A stretch of 21,292 nucleotides of DNA from Microcaldota archaeon. GTDB taxonomy: Archaea; Micrarchaeota; Micrarchaeia; Norongarragalinales; CAINOH01. Position 1 is the stretch's first letter. Each line of letters opens with the position of its first letter. The position numbers were made by a program, and so were the translations under genes. The stretch spans positions 1 through 21,292 of the forward strand of contig DAHXMR010000124.1 in assembly GCA_027371655.1 (NCBI GenBank). The letters run 5' to 3'. This document shows positions 14,694 through 21,079 of this stretch, in pieces. Under the pieces are notes generated by a model. It searched no databases, was not told the origin of the DNA, and worked only from the letters and a program-made list of their open reading frames with translations.

Positions 14694-15935
14694 TCACTTG
14701 TGCAAATGCCGCTTCATAAATTCTTCCATTTTGTCGTAGGCCTGCTTCTGCACTTCGATGGGGGGAAGTGTGACCACGCGGAAGTATAGTTCGGATTCGG
14801 GCATCCCAAAACCGGAGCCGGGCACGACGAACACTCCCGCTTCCAACAGCAGTTGCTTCTGGAAATCCTTGTCGGACTTCCACGGCCCCGAGGCCTTTGG
14901 GAGGGCGTAAAAAGCGCCGTTGGGCGGGGTAATTGAAATGCCGGGGATTGCCGCAAGGCGCTTGCACGCGTATTGCGTTCTTTCCTTCAATTTGGCAAGA
15001 TGCGCGGCGTATTCTTTGCCGTGCTTTTTCCTCTGCGTTACTGCGGCGAAAAGCGCGTGCTGCGCCGCCTTGCTTGTCGAGAGCCTGAATCCCGTGAGCT
15101 TTGTCACCGCGTCGAGGAGGGCGGCGCAGTCCTTGCCCGAAAAATTGGAGAACACTGCAAAGCCCATGCGGTATCCCGGCGCGTAGTGGTTTTTTGAGAG
15201 GCCGTCGAGGGTGACAACCGGCACGCCGCTTGTCAGCGCAGCGATGGGAACATGCTTGCCGGAAAAGCGCAGTTCGCGGTAAATCTCGTCCGAAATTATG
15301 GGAACGCGGTTGCCCCCCGCCGTTCCAGCTTCGGCAATAATCTGTTCGAGCAATTCTTTTCCATACGTGCTGCCTGTTGGGTTGCCGGGGTTGATTATCA
15401 ACACCGCCGCAGTGTTTTCATCAATCAGCTGCCCTATTTGCTTCGGGTCGGGCAGCCACCCGTTTTTCGGGTCCAAATCATAGTAGCGCGTTTCGCCCTC
15501 GTAGTAGTTGGCAATCGCGGTGTAAAGCGGATAATCGGGCCTGGGCAAAACGACGTTCCTGCCCTTTTCCAGCACCGCCGAGAAAAGAAAATCGACAATC
15601 TCGCTTACGCCTTGCCCCGTAACCACGTTTTGCGCACTCGCGCCCTTGAATCCCCTGCTTTTCGCCTCAGTCGCAATCGCCTCGCGCACGAACAAATCGC
15701 CCTGCGAGGATGCATAGCCCTCGTTTTTGCCGTTTTCAAGCGCTTGCACAAACGCGGAAACGATGTGCTTGGGGACGTGAAAATCATATGCGCCGTCCAG
15801 GCCGCCGGGGTCGCCTATGTTCAATTCAATTATGTTTTTGCCGCGCGCTTTCAGTTTGTCGACCAACGCCATCATCGGCGGGTCGCGGATGGCGTAAGTG
15901 GCGCGGAAAATCCTGTTGGAAATTTTTATGGACAT
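14694..15935 (-). CDS. PLP-dependent aminotransferase, class I/II (AlaT/AspC-like)
   Basis: This is a fold-type I aminotransferase of 413 residues that moves an amino group between an amino acid and a 2-oxo acid. Visible features: YAIRD...LNIGDP near the N-terminus, INPGNPTG (181-188), SDEIYR (215-220), the PLP-binding lysine K248 in GLSKNHYAPGYRMG, R256, and FYALP...VVPGSGFG near the end. The N-terminus matches alanine-type enzymes of archaea. Start ATG 15935 fits the family; ATG 15941 would add two residues. A TATA-like box at 15983-15992 suggests its own promoter inside the cluster. Its place after leuCDB allows a role in transaminating the resulting oxo acid, but the sequence is closer to alanine/aspartate enzymes than to the branched-chain (fold-type IV) family. 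Confidence 0.9.
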   Translation of the reverse strand: MSIKISNRIFRATYAIRDPPMMALVDKLKARGKNIIELNIGDPGGLDGAYDFHVPKHIVSAFVQALENGKNEGYASSQGDLFVREAIATEAKSRGFKGASAQNVVTGQGVSEIVDFLFSAVLEKGRNVVLPRPDYPLYTAIANYYEGETRYYDLDPKNGWLPDPKQIGQLIDENTAAVLIINPGNPTGSTYGKELLEQIIAEAGTAGGNRVPIISDEIYRELRFSGKHVPIAALTSGVPVVTLDGLSKNHYAPGYRMGFAVFSNFSGKDCAALLDAVTKLTGFRLSTSKAAQHALFAAVTQRKKHGKEYAAHLAKLKERTQYACKRLAAIPGISITPPNGAFYALPKASGPWKSDKDFQKQLLLEAGVFVVPGSGFGMPESELYFRVVTLPPIEVQKQAYDKMEEFMKRHLHK

Positions 15936-15982
15936 GAACATCACTGCCCGTGGAACGTGAGGGAAAAGGATGGGGTTGGCGG

Positions 15983-15992
15983 AAATAATAAG
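15983..15992 (-). promoter_or_regulatory. TATA-like promoter for the aminotransferase
   Basis: The minus-strand box CTTATTATTT in the 91-nt gap before the aminotransferase predicts a transcript start near 15962, about 20-27 nt before the ATG codons at 15941 and 15935. Confidence 0.45.
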
Positions 15993-16026
15993 ATTTGCAG
16001 AAAACGCCGGCTGCCCTAAAAATCGC

Positions 16027-16608
16027 TTAGCGTTTTGAATCCTTTTCGTCAAGCGCCTTGAAGCCCTTTGCAACGGCTTTGCCGAAATTGCCGCCCAGCG
16101 CGCGCTTGATTTTCGCGTCGCGGGTGCGAAGCTGTTGCTGCAAAAGCTTCAGCTTGCGGTATTCCGATTCGATTCTTTTTTCGTGCTTCTTGTCGGCGTA
16201 TGAAATCGGGTAGCCTTTTGGGGCGCGGAAGGGCTTTTCTATGCGGTCAAGCGCGTCTTGGAGTTTTTTGCCGGTAAGGCCGGCCAGGCGCTTCCAGTCG
16301 ACTTCGCCGGAATGCCGCGGTTTGAGCCTTCCGAAACTTACGCCGACCAGCGGTTCGTGCCGCCACCACATCGTGGAAAAATTCAATTCCTTGCCTTCGA
16401 GCCGTTCGGCGTGCTTGGGCAGGTGGCTCAGCCCGTTAAGAGTCTCCAGCACGCGTTCCGGTTTGTGCTTCCACCGCGGGTTTGCCAGTTCGACGCAAAT
16501 CCCGCGCCCCTGGTACGTTGCCCCGCTGGCATGGGTGGTGAGCCCCACGCGTGCAATCCTGGTGCCGGGGTTCTGCTCCAGTATTTTCCGCACGAGTTCT
16601 ACCGGCAT
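16027..16608 (-). CDS. Unknown small protein, MP-NPGT family member C
   Basis: The 193-residue product begins MPVELVRKILEQNPGTRIAR and is the longest of the four relatives. After the NPGT turn comes a strand region, then PERVLETLNGL...HAERLEGKELNF, aligning with member A over about 80 residues, and VGVSFGRLKP where A has IGLHFTPMQ. The last 60 residues form a Lys/Arg-rich coiled-coil-like tail. The ATG at 16608 follows GGTA by six bases and member D's stop by 22 nt. It is upstream of the aminotransferase and ends 91 nt before it. Function unknown. Confidence 0.7.
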   Translation of the reverse strand: MPVELVRKILEQNPGTRIARVGLTTHASGATYQGRGICVELANPRWKHKPERVLETLNGLSHLPKHAERLEGKELNFSTMWWRHEPLVGVSFGRLKPRHSGEVDWKRLAGLTGKKLQDALDRIEKPFRAPKGYPISYADKKHEKRIESEYRKLKLLQQQLRTRDAKIKRALGGNFGKAVAKGFKALDEKDSKR

Positions 16609-16630
16609 TTTTTACCAATCCGCCCCGCAG

Positions 16631-16996
16631 TTAGGCCTGCTTCCGCCCGCGGTTCTTTGCCCATTCCGCAGCGGCCTGTTCGATGGTTTCTGGCGGGACA
16701 AGCTTGAGAAGTTCCCGGCGTTCGTTTTCAAGTTTTTCCTTTGTCCCCGAAAAAAACACGCTGATTTGGTTCTTTCCCGAGTGGCTTGCGACGCTGGGAC
16801 GCCCGATGCCCTTCGAACCGTAGCGCTCGAGGTTTTCCTTCGTGTGCGCAAGTTCGTTTACGAACTCCCGCAAGCCCCCCGCCTTCATTCCGCCAGGCAC
16901 TTCGAAAAACATCCTTATTTCGGAAAGCGGGCGAATCTCCACCTTGCGCAGGGCGATTCCCTGTTGCTGGAGCTTTTTTGCAAGTTGCAACGGCAT
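16631..16996 (-). CDS. Unknown small protein, MP-NPGT family member D (divergent)
   Basis: The 121-residue product begins MPLQLAKKLQQQGIALRKVE: it keeps the Met-Pro basic helix but lacks the NPGT tetrapeptide, replaced by QQGIA. It has two strand-helix units, IRMFFEVPGGMKAGGLREFV and ISVFFSGTKEKLENERREL, the second resembling the end of member B. There is no cysteine, signal peptide or membrane segment. ATG 16996 is 24 nt after the leuB stop, so it is probably in the leu transcript. Function unknown; membership in the family is likely for the second half and less sure for the first. Confidence 0.65.
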   Translation of the reverse strand: MPLQLAKKLQQQGIALRKVEIRPLSEIRMFFEVPGGMKAGGLREFVNELAHTKENLERYGSKGIGRPSVASHSGKNQISVFFSGTKEKLENERRELLKLVPPETIEQAAAEWAKNRGRKQA

Positions 16997-17020
16997 TTTT
17001 CATCAACACCCGCTTTTTGC

Positions 17021-18088
17021 TCAAACAATCCGGTTGGCGATTTCCCCGCCCATTTTCTGCGTTGACGCAAACGAAGCGTCCTTGGGCGCAATATCTTTCG
17101 TGCGGATTCCGTCGTTTAACGCTTGCGTTACCGCGCCTTCAATCGCGCCCGCGGCTTTTGCGAAACCCTTTTCCGCCAAGGCGTATTCCACGCCGAGGAT
17201 TATGCCTATGGGGTTGGCGATGCCCTTGCCCGCGATGTCGGGTGCGCTTCCGTGGATTGCCTCGGCCATGGCAACTCCCCTGGGCTTCAAATTCACGCTG
17301 CCGCCCATGCCCAATGAGCCCGCTGTTTCCGCGCCCAAATCCGAGAGGATGTCGCCGAACATGTTGTCGGTCACAACGACCTCGTAGGAGGACGGCCAGC
17401 GCACCTGGTACTGCGCCATTGCATCGATGTAAAGGCTCTCAGTTTTGATTTGAGGGTGCGCCTTGGCGATTTCATTGAAGCGCTCGCGCCAGAATTTTGA
17501 TGCGAGGAGCACGTTGGCCTTGTCCACGCTTGTTACCTTGGTCTTGCCGCTTTTTTTCGCCAATTCGAACGCGTAATTTATGATGCGGTCCACGCCCTTC
17601 TTCGAGTAAAGGTTCAAATCGTACGCCTTCTTTTCGCTTACCTTGCCCTTCTTGGAATAAAGCCCCTCCGAGTTCTCGCGCACAATCACGTAATCTATTC
17701 CCTTGCCGATGACGCGGTCCTTGAGGGGGGACTGCTCGCGCAGGCACTCGTAGAGCTTGATTGGCCGCAAGTTGACGAAGAGGTTCAACTCTTGGCGCAA
17801 GCCAAGGACTACTTCGCGTTCGACCAATCCCTGCGGCAAATCGGGCAGGCCCACCGGGCCTTTTATCACGACGTCCGCTTTGCGGCATTTTTCGAGGGAT
17901 TCCGCGGGAAGCGTGGTGCCGAATTTCTTGTACGCAATGCCGCCCGCGGGCGCGTCAACGAATTCAAGCGAAATTTTGTGCAATTCTGCGGTTGCCTTCA
18001 GCACGCGCAACGCTTCCGCAACTATTTCAGGGCCTATTCCGTCGCCCTCAATCACTGCAACGTCCAAAGATTTCGTTTTTTCTTCCAC
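17021..18088 (-). CDS. leuB: 3-isopropylmalate dehydrogenase-like enzyme (IPMDH/IDH superfamily)
   Basis: The product, about 355 residues, is a decarboxylating beta-hydroxyacid dehydrogenase. It shows VAVIEGDGIGPEIV at the N-terminus, LRQELNLFVNLRPIKLY, YVIVRENSEGLYS, the catalytic region TSVDKANVL, DNMFGDILSDLGAE for metal binding and EAIHGSAPDIAGKGIANPIG for the cofactor. With leuC and leuD adjacent, isopropylmalate (leucine pathway) is the likely substrate; the RENSEGLY form also occurs in archaeal homoisocitrate dehydrogenases, so this is not settled. The start is uncertain: GTG 18088 gives a normal N-terminus, while TTG 18121 overlaps the leuD stop (TTGA) and would add 11 residues with a CSCG motif. 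Confidence 0.9.
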   Translation of the reverse strand: MEEKTKSLDVAVIEGDGIGPEIVAEALRVLKATAELHKISLEFVDAPAGGIAYKKFGTTLPAESLEKCRKADVVIKGPVGLPDLPQGLVEREVVLGLRQELNLFVNLRPIKLYECLREQSPLKDRVIGKGIDYVIVRENSEGLYSKKGKVSEKKAYDLNLYSKKGVDRIINYAFELAKKSGKTKVTSVDKANVLLASKFWRERFNEIAKAHPQIKTESLYIDAMAQYQVRWPSSYEVVVTDNMFGDILSDLGAETAGSLGMGGSVNLKPRGVAMAEAIHGSAPDIAGKGIANPIGIILGVEYALAEKGFAKAAGAIEGAVTQALNDGIRTKDIAPKDASFASTQKMGGEIANRIV

Positions 18089-18117
18089 CCCAACAGCACC
18101 GCAGGAACAACCGCGCT

Positions 18118-18606
18118 TCAACTTTTGGCGAATTTTTTCTTCAGGTGCCCGATCAACCCGCCGTCGTGGAATATTTCCATCATGAACGCGGGGACTGGTT
18201 TTGCCTTGAAAACTTTGCCACTTGTTTTGTCGGCGATTTCGCCTTTTTCAAGCGCGACTTCGACCTCGTCGCCGGCTTGCACCGCCTCCGCGGCCTCGGC
18301 GCATTCGACAACGGGCAACCCGATGTTGACCGCGTTGCGGTAGAAAATGCGGGCGAACGTCTTTGCAACAACGCAGGAAACCCCCGCGGCCTTCAGGGCG
18401 ATGGGCGCGTGCTCGCGCGAGGAGCCGCACCCGAAATTCTTGCCCGCAAACATTACGTCCCCTTTCAAGATCTTTTTGAGGAAATCCTTGTCGTAGTCCT
18501 CCATCGCGTGCAGGCCGAGTTCCTTTGGGTCGGATGAATTCAAGTAGCGCGCGGGAATGATAACGTCGGTGTCGACGTTGTCCCCGCACTTGTATGCTTT
18601 TGCCAT
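18118..18606 (-). CDS. leuD: 3-isopropylmalate dehydratase small subunit
   Basis: The 162-residue archaeal-type swivel subunit pairs with LeuC to isomerise 2- to 3-isopropylmalate. It has GDNVDTDVIIPARYL at the start, MFAGKNFGCGSSREHAPIAL (the conserved FGCGSSREHAP) and RNAVNIGLPVVE. The loop after PARY reads LNSSDP; in archaeal enzymes that loop distinguishes isopropylmalate from homoaconitate substrates and I cannot assign this version. GGGTGA overlaps the stop codon of the previous gene and lies a few bases before ATG 18606, a good ribosome-binding site. It ends next to or overlapping leuB. Confidence 0.95.
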   Translation of the reverse strand: MAKAYKCGDNVDTDVIIPARYLNSSDPKELGLHAMEDYDKDFLKKILKGDVMFAGKNFGCGSSREHAPIALKAAGVSCVVAKTFARIFYRNAVNIGLPVVECAEAAEAVQAGDEVEVALEKGEIADKTSGKVFKAKPVPAFMMEIFHDGGLIGHLKKKFAKS

Positions 18607-18610
18607 TTTT

Positions 18611-19093
18611 TCACCCGGAATGGAATTCCCTTAGCTCTGCCGCGTATTTAGCGAAATTTTTCTTGCCAAGATATTCGTAAATTGTGCTCTCCACCGCGTC
18701 CGGAAGGATCTGAGCAATGACGTGCAGCTGAGGCGGGGTTGCCTTGCTTTTTTCAATCGCATCCAAATCCAGCTCCTCCGGTTCCGTTGCAAGCGTTCCT
18801 CCCAATCGTTTGTTGGTTCGCAGCATTTCGCACAGCTCGCTTTTGGCTTCCCTGGCGCCCAAATCAGTCAGGCCCTGCCGCAGCCGCCGCGTGAATGAAA
18901 GCGCGTCAAGGTAATGCCCGGCCAGTTGTTGGGCGCGAAGGGATTTTTCGGGCGGCAGCTTCAGTGCGCGAACTGCCCGCATCGTGGCTTCGGAGAGCAC
19001 GAGGCGGTTGTAAACGTGGTCCTCGCGCCCGGGCCCCAGTATGGGCCCGGCCAACGCTTCAAGTTGGGCATTCCGTTTCGGTGAAAGTGGCAT
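18611..19093 (-). CDS. Unknown protein inserted between leuC and leuD
   Basis: I do not recognise this 160-residue protein. It starts MPLSPKRNAQLEALAGPILG, is mostly helical by composition, and has one cysteine (SELCEML) and no membrane segment or signal. The ATG at 19093 directly follows the leuC stop (TGAATG), with AAGGGA eight bases upstream, and its stop is 4 nt before leuD. The tight spacing shows it is part of the operon and probably translated at similar levels. The dehydratase needs an Fe-S cluster and two subunits, so a maturation or assembly role could be imagined, but nothing in the sequence demonstrates it. Confidence 0.7.
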   Translation of the reverse strand: MPLSPKRNAQLEALAGPILGPGREDHVYNRLVLSEATMRAVRALKLPPEKSLRAQQLAGHYLDALSFTRRLRQGLTDLGAREAKSELCEMLRTNKRLGGTLATEPEELDLDAIEKSKATPPQLHVIAQILPDAVESTIYEYLGKKNFAKYAAELREFHSG

Positions 19094-20362
19094 TCACAAA
19101 TCCCTTGGGTCCGTTATTTTTCCCGTCAAAGCGCTTGCCGCCGCGGTCGAAGGCGACGCGAGGAACACCTCGCTTTTTGGCGAGCCCATCCTTCCCACGA
19201 AATTTCTATTTGTTGTAGCGATGCATTTTTCGCCTTCGGCCAGAACGCCCATATAGCCGCCAAGGCACGGGCCGCACGTGGGAGTGGAAACCGCCGCGCC
19301 GGCCTTGACAAAGTCGGCGACCAAGCCCGCCTCAACGGCTTCAAGGTAGATTTTCTGGGTTGCCGGAATCACAAGAACGCGCACGCGGGAATCCACTTTT
19401 TTGCCCTTGAGAATCGCATGCGCCGCAAGCAAATCCTCCATCCTGCCGTTGGTGCACGAACCAATCACCACTTGGTCTATTTCGATGTTGGAAAACTCGC
19501 GCGCGGGCTTGGCGTTCGAGGGAAGGTGCGGCGCCGCGACCATGGGCTCGATTTTCGAAGCGTCGTACTCGAATTTTTCAGAATAGCCCGCACCTTTGTC
19601 GGAGTAAAAATAATTCGGCGCGCCGGCCTTTGGCTTTGCGGCGGCAATGTATTGCTTGGTTTTTTCGTCCGCGGCGATTATCCCGCTTTTCCCGCCCGCC
19701 TCGATTGCCATGTTGCATATGCTCATGCGCGAGTCCATCGACAACGCGGAAATTCCGCTGCCAGAAAATTCCATTGCCTTGTAAAGCGAGCCGTCCACCC
19801 CAATGTCGCCGATTACTTTGAGCACGTAATCCTTGCCGCACACGAATTTGCCCGGCTTGCCGGAAAAGGAGAAAAGCTGGCTTTCTGGCGCCTTGAACCA
19901 CAACTCGCCGGTTGCCATTACTCCGGCAAGCTCGGTGGAACCGATGCCCGTAGAGAATGCGCCCAACGCGCCATAAGTGCACGTGTGCGAATCTGCGCCG
20001 ACAACAACCTGGCCGGAATAGACAAACCCCTGTTCGGGGAAAAGCGCGTGCTCCACGCCCATGCACCCGACTTCGAAGAAATTGGAAAGATTGTGCTTGC
20101 GTGCGAATTCGCGCATTTCCTTGGCCTGCTGCGCGCTTTTGATGTCCTTGTTGGGAACGAAATGGTCGGGAATCAGCGCAAATTTTTTTGCATCCCAAAC
20201 GCGGGGAACGCCGATTTTTTCGAACTCGCGCAACGCGATGGGCGCGGTGATGTCGTTGCCGAACGCGAAATCCACCTTGCAGTTGACGATGTCCCCCGGA
20301 GAAACCGAAAGCTTCCCCGCGTGGCTGGCCAAAATCTTTTCAGTAACGGTTTGAGCCGACAT
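19094..20362 (-). CDS. leuC: 3-isopropylmalate dehydratase large subunit
   Basis: The 422-residue product is an aconitase-superfamily enzyme that holds a 4Fe-4S cluster. Three cluster cysteines are visible: C303 in GSCTNGR and C363/C366 in TCGPCLGG. Other signatures are VVVGADSHTCTYGALGAF, GIGSTELAGVMATGELW and NFVGRMGSPKSEVFLASP. The length is that of the archaeal LeuC/HacA type rather than bacterial LeuC. The start ATG 20362 is backed by a TATA-like box at 20401-20410 that predicts a transcript start near 20380, which excludes the longer TTG 20383 frame. It is the first gene of the leu cluster. Homoaconitase activity remains an alternative. Confidence 0.94.
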   Translation of the reverse strand: MSAQTVTEKILASHAGKLSVSPGDIVNCKVDFAFGNDITAPIALREFEKIGVPRVWDAKKFALIPDHFVPNKDIKSAQQAKEMREFARKHNLSNFFEVGCMGVEHALFPEQGFVYSGQVVVGADSHTCTYGALGAFSTGIGSTELAGVMATGELWFKAPESQLFSFSGKPGKFVCGKDYVLKVIGDIGVDGSLYKAMEFSGSGISALSMDSRMSICNMAIEAGGKSGIIAADEKTKQYIAAAKPKAGAPNYFYSDKGAGYSEKFEYDASKIEPMVAAPHLPSNAKPAREFSNIEIDQVVIGSCTNGRMEDLLAAHAILKGKKVDSRVRVLVIPATQKIYLEAVEAGLVADFVKAGAAVSTPTCGPCLGGYMGVLAEGEKCIATTNRNFVGRMGSPKSEVFLASPSTAAASALTGKITDPRDL

Positions 20363-20400
20363 GCCAACCAACTTGCCTGACAAGAAGTTTGCAAAAAAAA

Positions 20401-20410
20401 GAATATAACC
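20401..20410 (-). promoter_or_regulatory. TATA-like promoter for the leu cluster
   Basis: The minus-strand box GGTTATATTC predicts transcription starting near 20380, about 18 nt before the leuC ATG. Just upstream, at 20416-20431, a 6-bp hairpin CGCCCC-CTTC-GGGGCG could be an operator or a remnant stem. Confidence 0.5.
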
Positions 20411-20415
20411 CCTCG

Positions 20416-20431
20416 CGCCCCCTTCGGGGCG
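20416..20431. repeat. Short inverted repeat upstream of the leuC promoter
   Basis: CGCCCC / GGGGCG with loop CTTC. A related CCCC-TTC-GGGG element occurs at 601-611 before the UPF0210 gene. The 20432-20510 stretch between this repeat and the tRNA terminator shows no gene or other structure that I can identify. Confidence 0.4.
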
Positions 20432-20508
20432 GCACGCGAAAGCGGAAGATTCCGGGCCGGCAAGCCGAGACTCAAGACCGGACGCTTAACCAAAGCCAAG
20501 ACCCGGGA

Positions 20509-20521
20509 CAAAAAAAGAAAA
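20509..20521 (-). terminator. T-tract terminator of tRNA-Arg
   Basis: Immediately after the discriminator base the minus strand reads TTTTC then a seven-T run. This is a normal archaeal tRNA transcript end, and no CCA is encoded. Confidence 0.65.
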
Positions 20522-20535
20522 CGGGGGCGCCGGGA

Positions 20536-20572
20536 TTTTCTCCCACGGAAGGGATTGGCCCTTCTCTTGGGA
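20536..20572 (-). other. tRNA intron 2, T loop, position 59/60 (37 nt)
   Basis: This non-canonical intron splits the T loop between A59 and T60. Bulge-helix-bulge fit: outer helix is the T stem; central helix TTCG/AGAA has three pairs and one G-A mismatch; both bulges are AA|T; inner helix is CCCA/TGGG. The intron interior forms a perfect 6-bp GAAGGG/CCCTTC stem with loop CCAAT. The exact register could shift because TCCC occurs at both junctions, but only 59/60 both fits the motif and restores the invariant TTCGAAT loop. Confidence 0.82.
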
Positions 20573-20593
20573 TTCGAACCCGGATCAAAAGCT

Positions 20594-20648
20594 GTCCGCA
20601 AACGCGCGGCCCTCCCTAAAAATGGAATTTTCATGGGGCCGCGGTTTT
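20594..20648 (-). other. tRNA intron 1, anticodon loop, position 37/38 (55 nt)
   Basis: This intron sits at the canonical archaeal site one base 3' of the anticodon. The bulge-helix-bulge is regular: outer helix is the anticodon stem; central helix TTGC/GCGG (two Watson-Crick pairs, two T-G); bulges GG|A and AC|A; inner helix AAAC/GTTT continues after a single bulged C into an 8-bp CGCGGCCC/GGGCCGCG stem. Splicing leaves a standard 7-nt loop. The seven bases of that loop, TTGCGGA, are repeated near the intron's 3' end (20595-20601). Confidence 0.88.
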
Positions 20649-20729
20649 CCGCAAGCTTCCGTTCTGTCCAGGTTATACTACGCCCCCGCACCAAAAACAA
20701 CGCCGCGACTATAGCTCCAATAGCGGGGA

Positions 20730-20740
20730 ATTAAAAATTC
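20730..20740 (-). promoter_or_regulatory. TATA-like promoter for tRNA-Arg
   Basis: The minus-strand box GAATTTTTAA centred near 20736 predicts a transcript start near 20710 and a 5' leader of about 23 nt for RNase P to remove. Confidence 0.4.
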
Positions 20741-20778
20741 GGGCGTGCAAAAATTTGTGTTGCTTCAACTTTATTAAA

Positions 20779-20796
20779 GCGACTTCAGCGACTTCA
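20779..20796. repeat. Two tandem 9-nt repeats upstream of the zinc-ribbon gene
   Basis: GCGACTTCA occurs twice head to tail, just after a TATA-like TTTATTAAAG (20769-20778). The pair lies in the divergent region between tRNA-Arg and the zinc-ribbon gene and could be an operator; it could also be chance. Confidence 0.4.
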
Positions 20797-20868
20797 ACCG
20801 GCCATTCCGCCCAAGGCGGCGGAGATATTTTTGTTTTTAAACCAACTCCAACTAAGAGGGGTTTTGTA

Positions 20869-21021
20869 ATGAAGAAGTGCACTACTTGCGGCCGCGGAAC
20901 CGACGACTACGTCGAATTCTCGTGCCCGTCGTGTGGAAAGGAAAAAATCGTCCGCTGCAAAACCTGCCGCGAAAACGACAACAAATACGCCTGCAAAGCA
21001 TGCGGATTCAAAGGACCCTAG
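20869..21021 (+). CDS. Mini zinc-ribbon protein, HVO_2753-like
   Basis: The 50-residue protein has four CxxC knuckles: C4-C7, C19-C22, C30-C33 and C42-C45, enough for two zinc ribbons, and ends in the family's ACGFKGP-type tail. This matches the small two-zinc-finger proteins common in archaea and related to HVO_2753 of Haloferax; nucleic-acid or ribosome binding is the usual suggestion, without a fixed biochemical role. GAGGGG stands eight bases before ATG 20869. The frame is open further upstream but that part lies in the promoter region. An 8-bp GC hairpin follows the stop. It is divergent from tRNA-Arg and just upstream of the RibL-like gene. Confidence 0.85.
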   Translation: MKKCTTCGRGTDDYVEFSCPSCGKEKIVRCKTCRENDNKYACKACGFKGP

Positions 21022-21033
21022 TTTCATTTCCCG

Positions 21034-21053
21034 CCCGCGCCTTTTGGCGCGGG
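21034..21053 (+). terminator. Perfect GC hairpin after the zinc-ribbon gene
   Basis: CCCGCGCC / GGCGCGGG with a TTTT loop: an 8-bp perfect stem 12 nt past the stop, followed by ACTCTTTC rather than a clean T-run. It may end transcription or protect the 3' end of the short zinc-ribbon mRNA. Confidence 0.45.
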
Positions 21054-21079
21054 ACTCTTTCAAACAAGCGGATTGCCCC

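Larger units (their letters stand above)
20522..20687 (-). tRNA. tRNA-Arg (anticodon GCG) with two introns
   Basis: Read on the minus strand, the 166-nt gene gives a 74-nt cloverleaf after removing two introns. The acceptor stem GGGGGCG (20681-20687) pairs perfectly with CGCCCCC (20523-20529), discriminator G at 20522. The D arm is GTAT/GAAC (one A-A mismatch, one T-G pair) with GG in the loop; A15 can pair T48. The anticodon stem is GAAGC/GCTTT, loop TTGCGGA, anticodon GCG at 20650-20652. The T stem CCGGG (20579-20583) pairs with CCCGG (20530-20534) with loop TTCGAAT. GCG for arginine codons CGC/CGU is the archaeal choice; bacteria use ACG. Without removing the second intron the T arm cannot pair. 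A TATA-like box lies at about 20731-20740. Confidence 0.9.

Noticed and set aside
15252..16019. Plus-strand frame of 255 codons opposite the aminotransferase
   Set aside because: Antisense shadow with composition typical of non-coding GC-rich frames.
19418..20380. Plus-strand frame of 320 codons opposite leuC
   Set aside because: Antisense to a strongly conserved enzyme; no motifs and no ribosome-binding site.
20522..20687. tRNA pseudogene
   Set aside because: A first reading suggests a broken T arm, but the missing T-stem and acceptor halves are present and perfectly paired 37 nt further on, so an intron explains it better.
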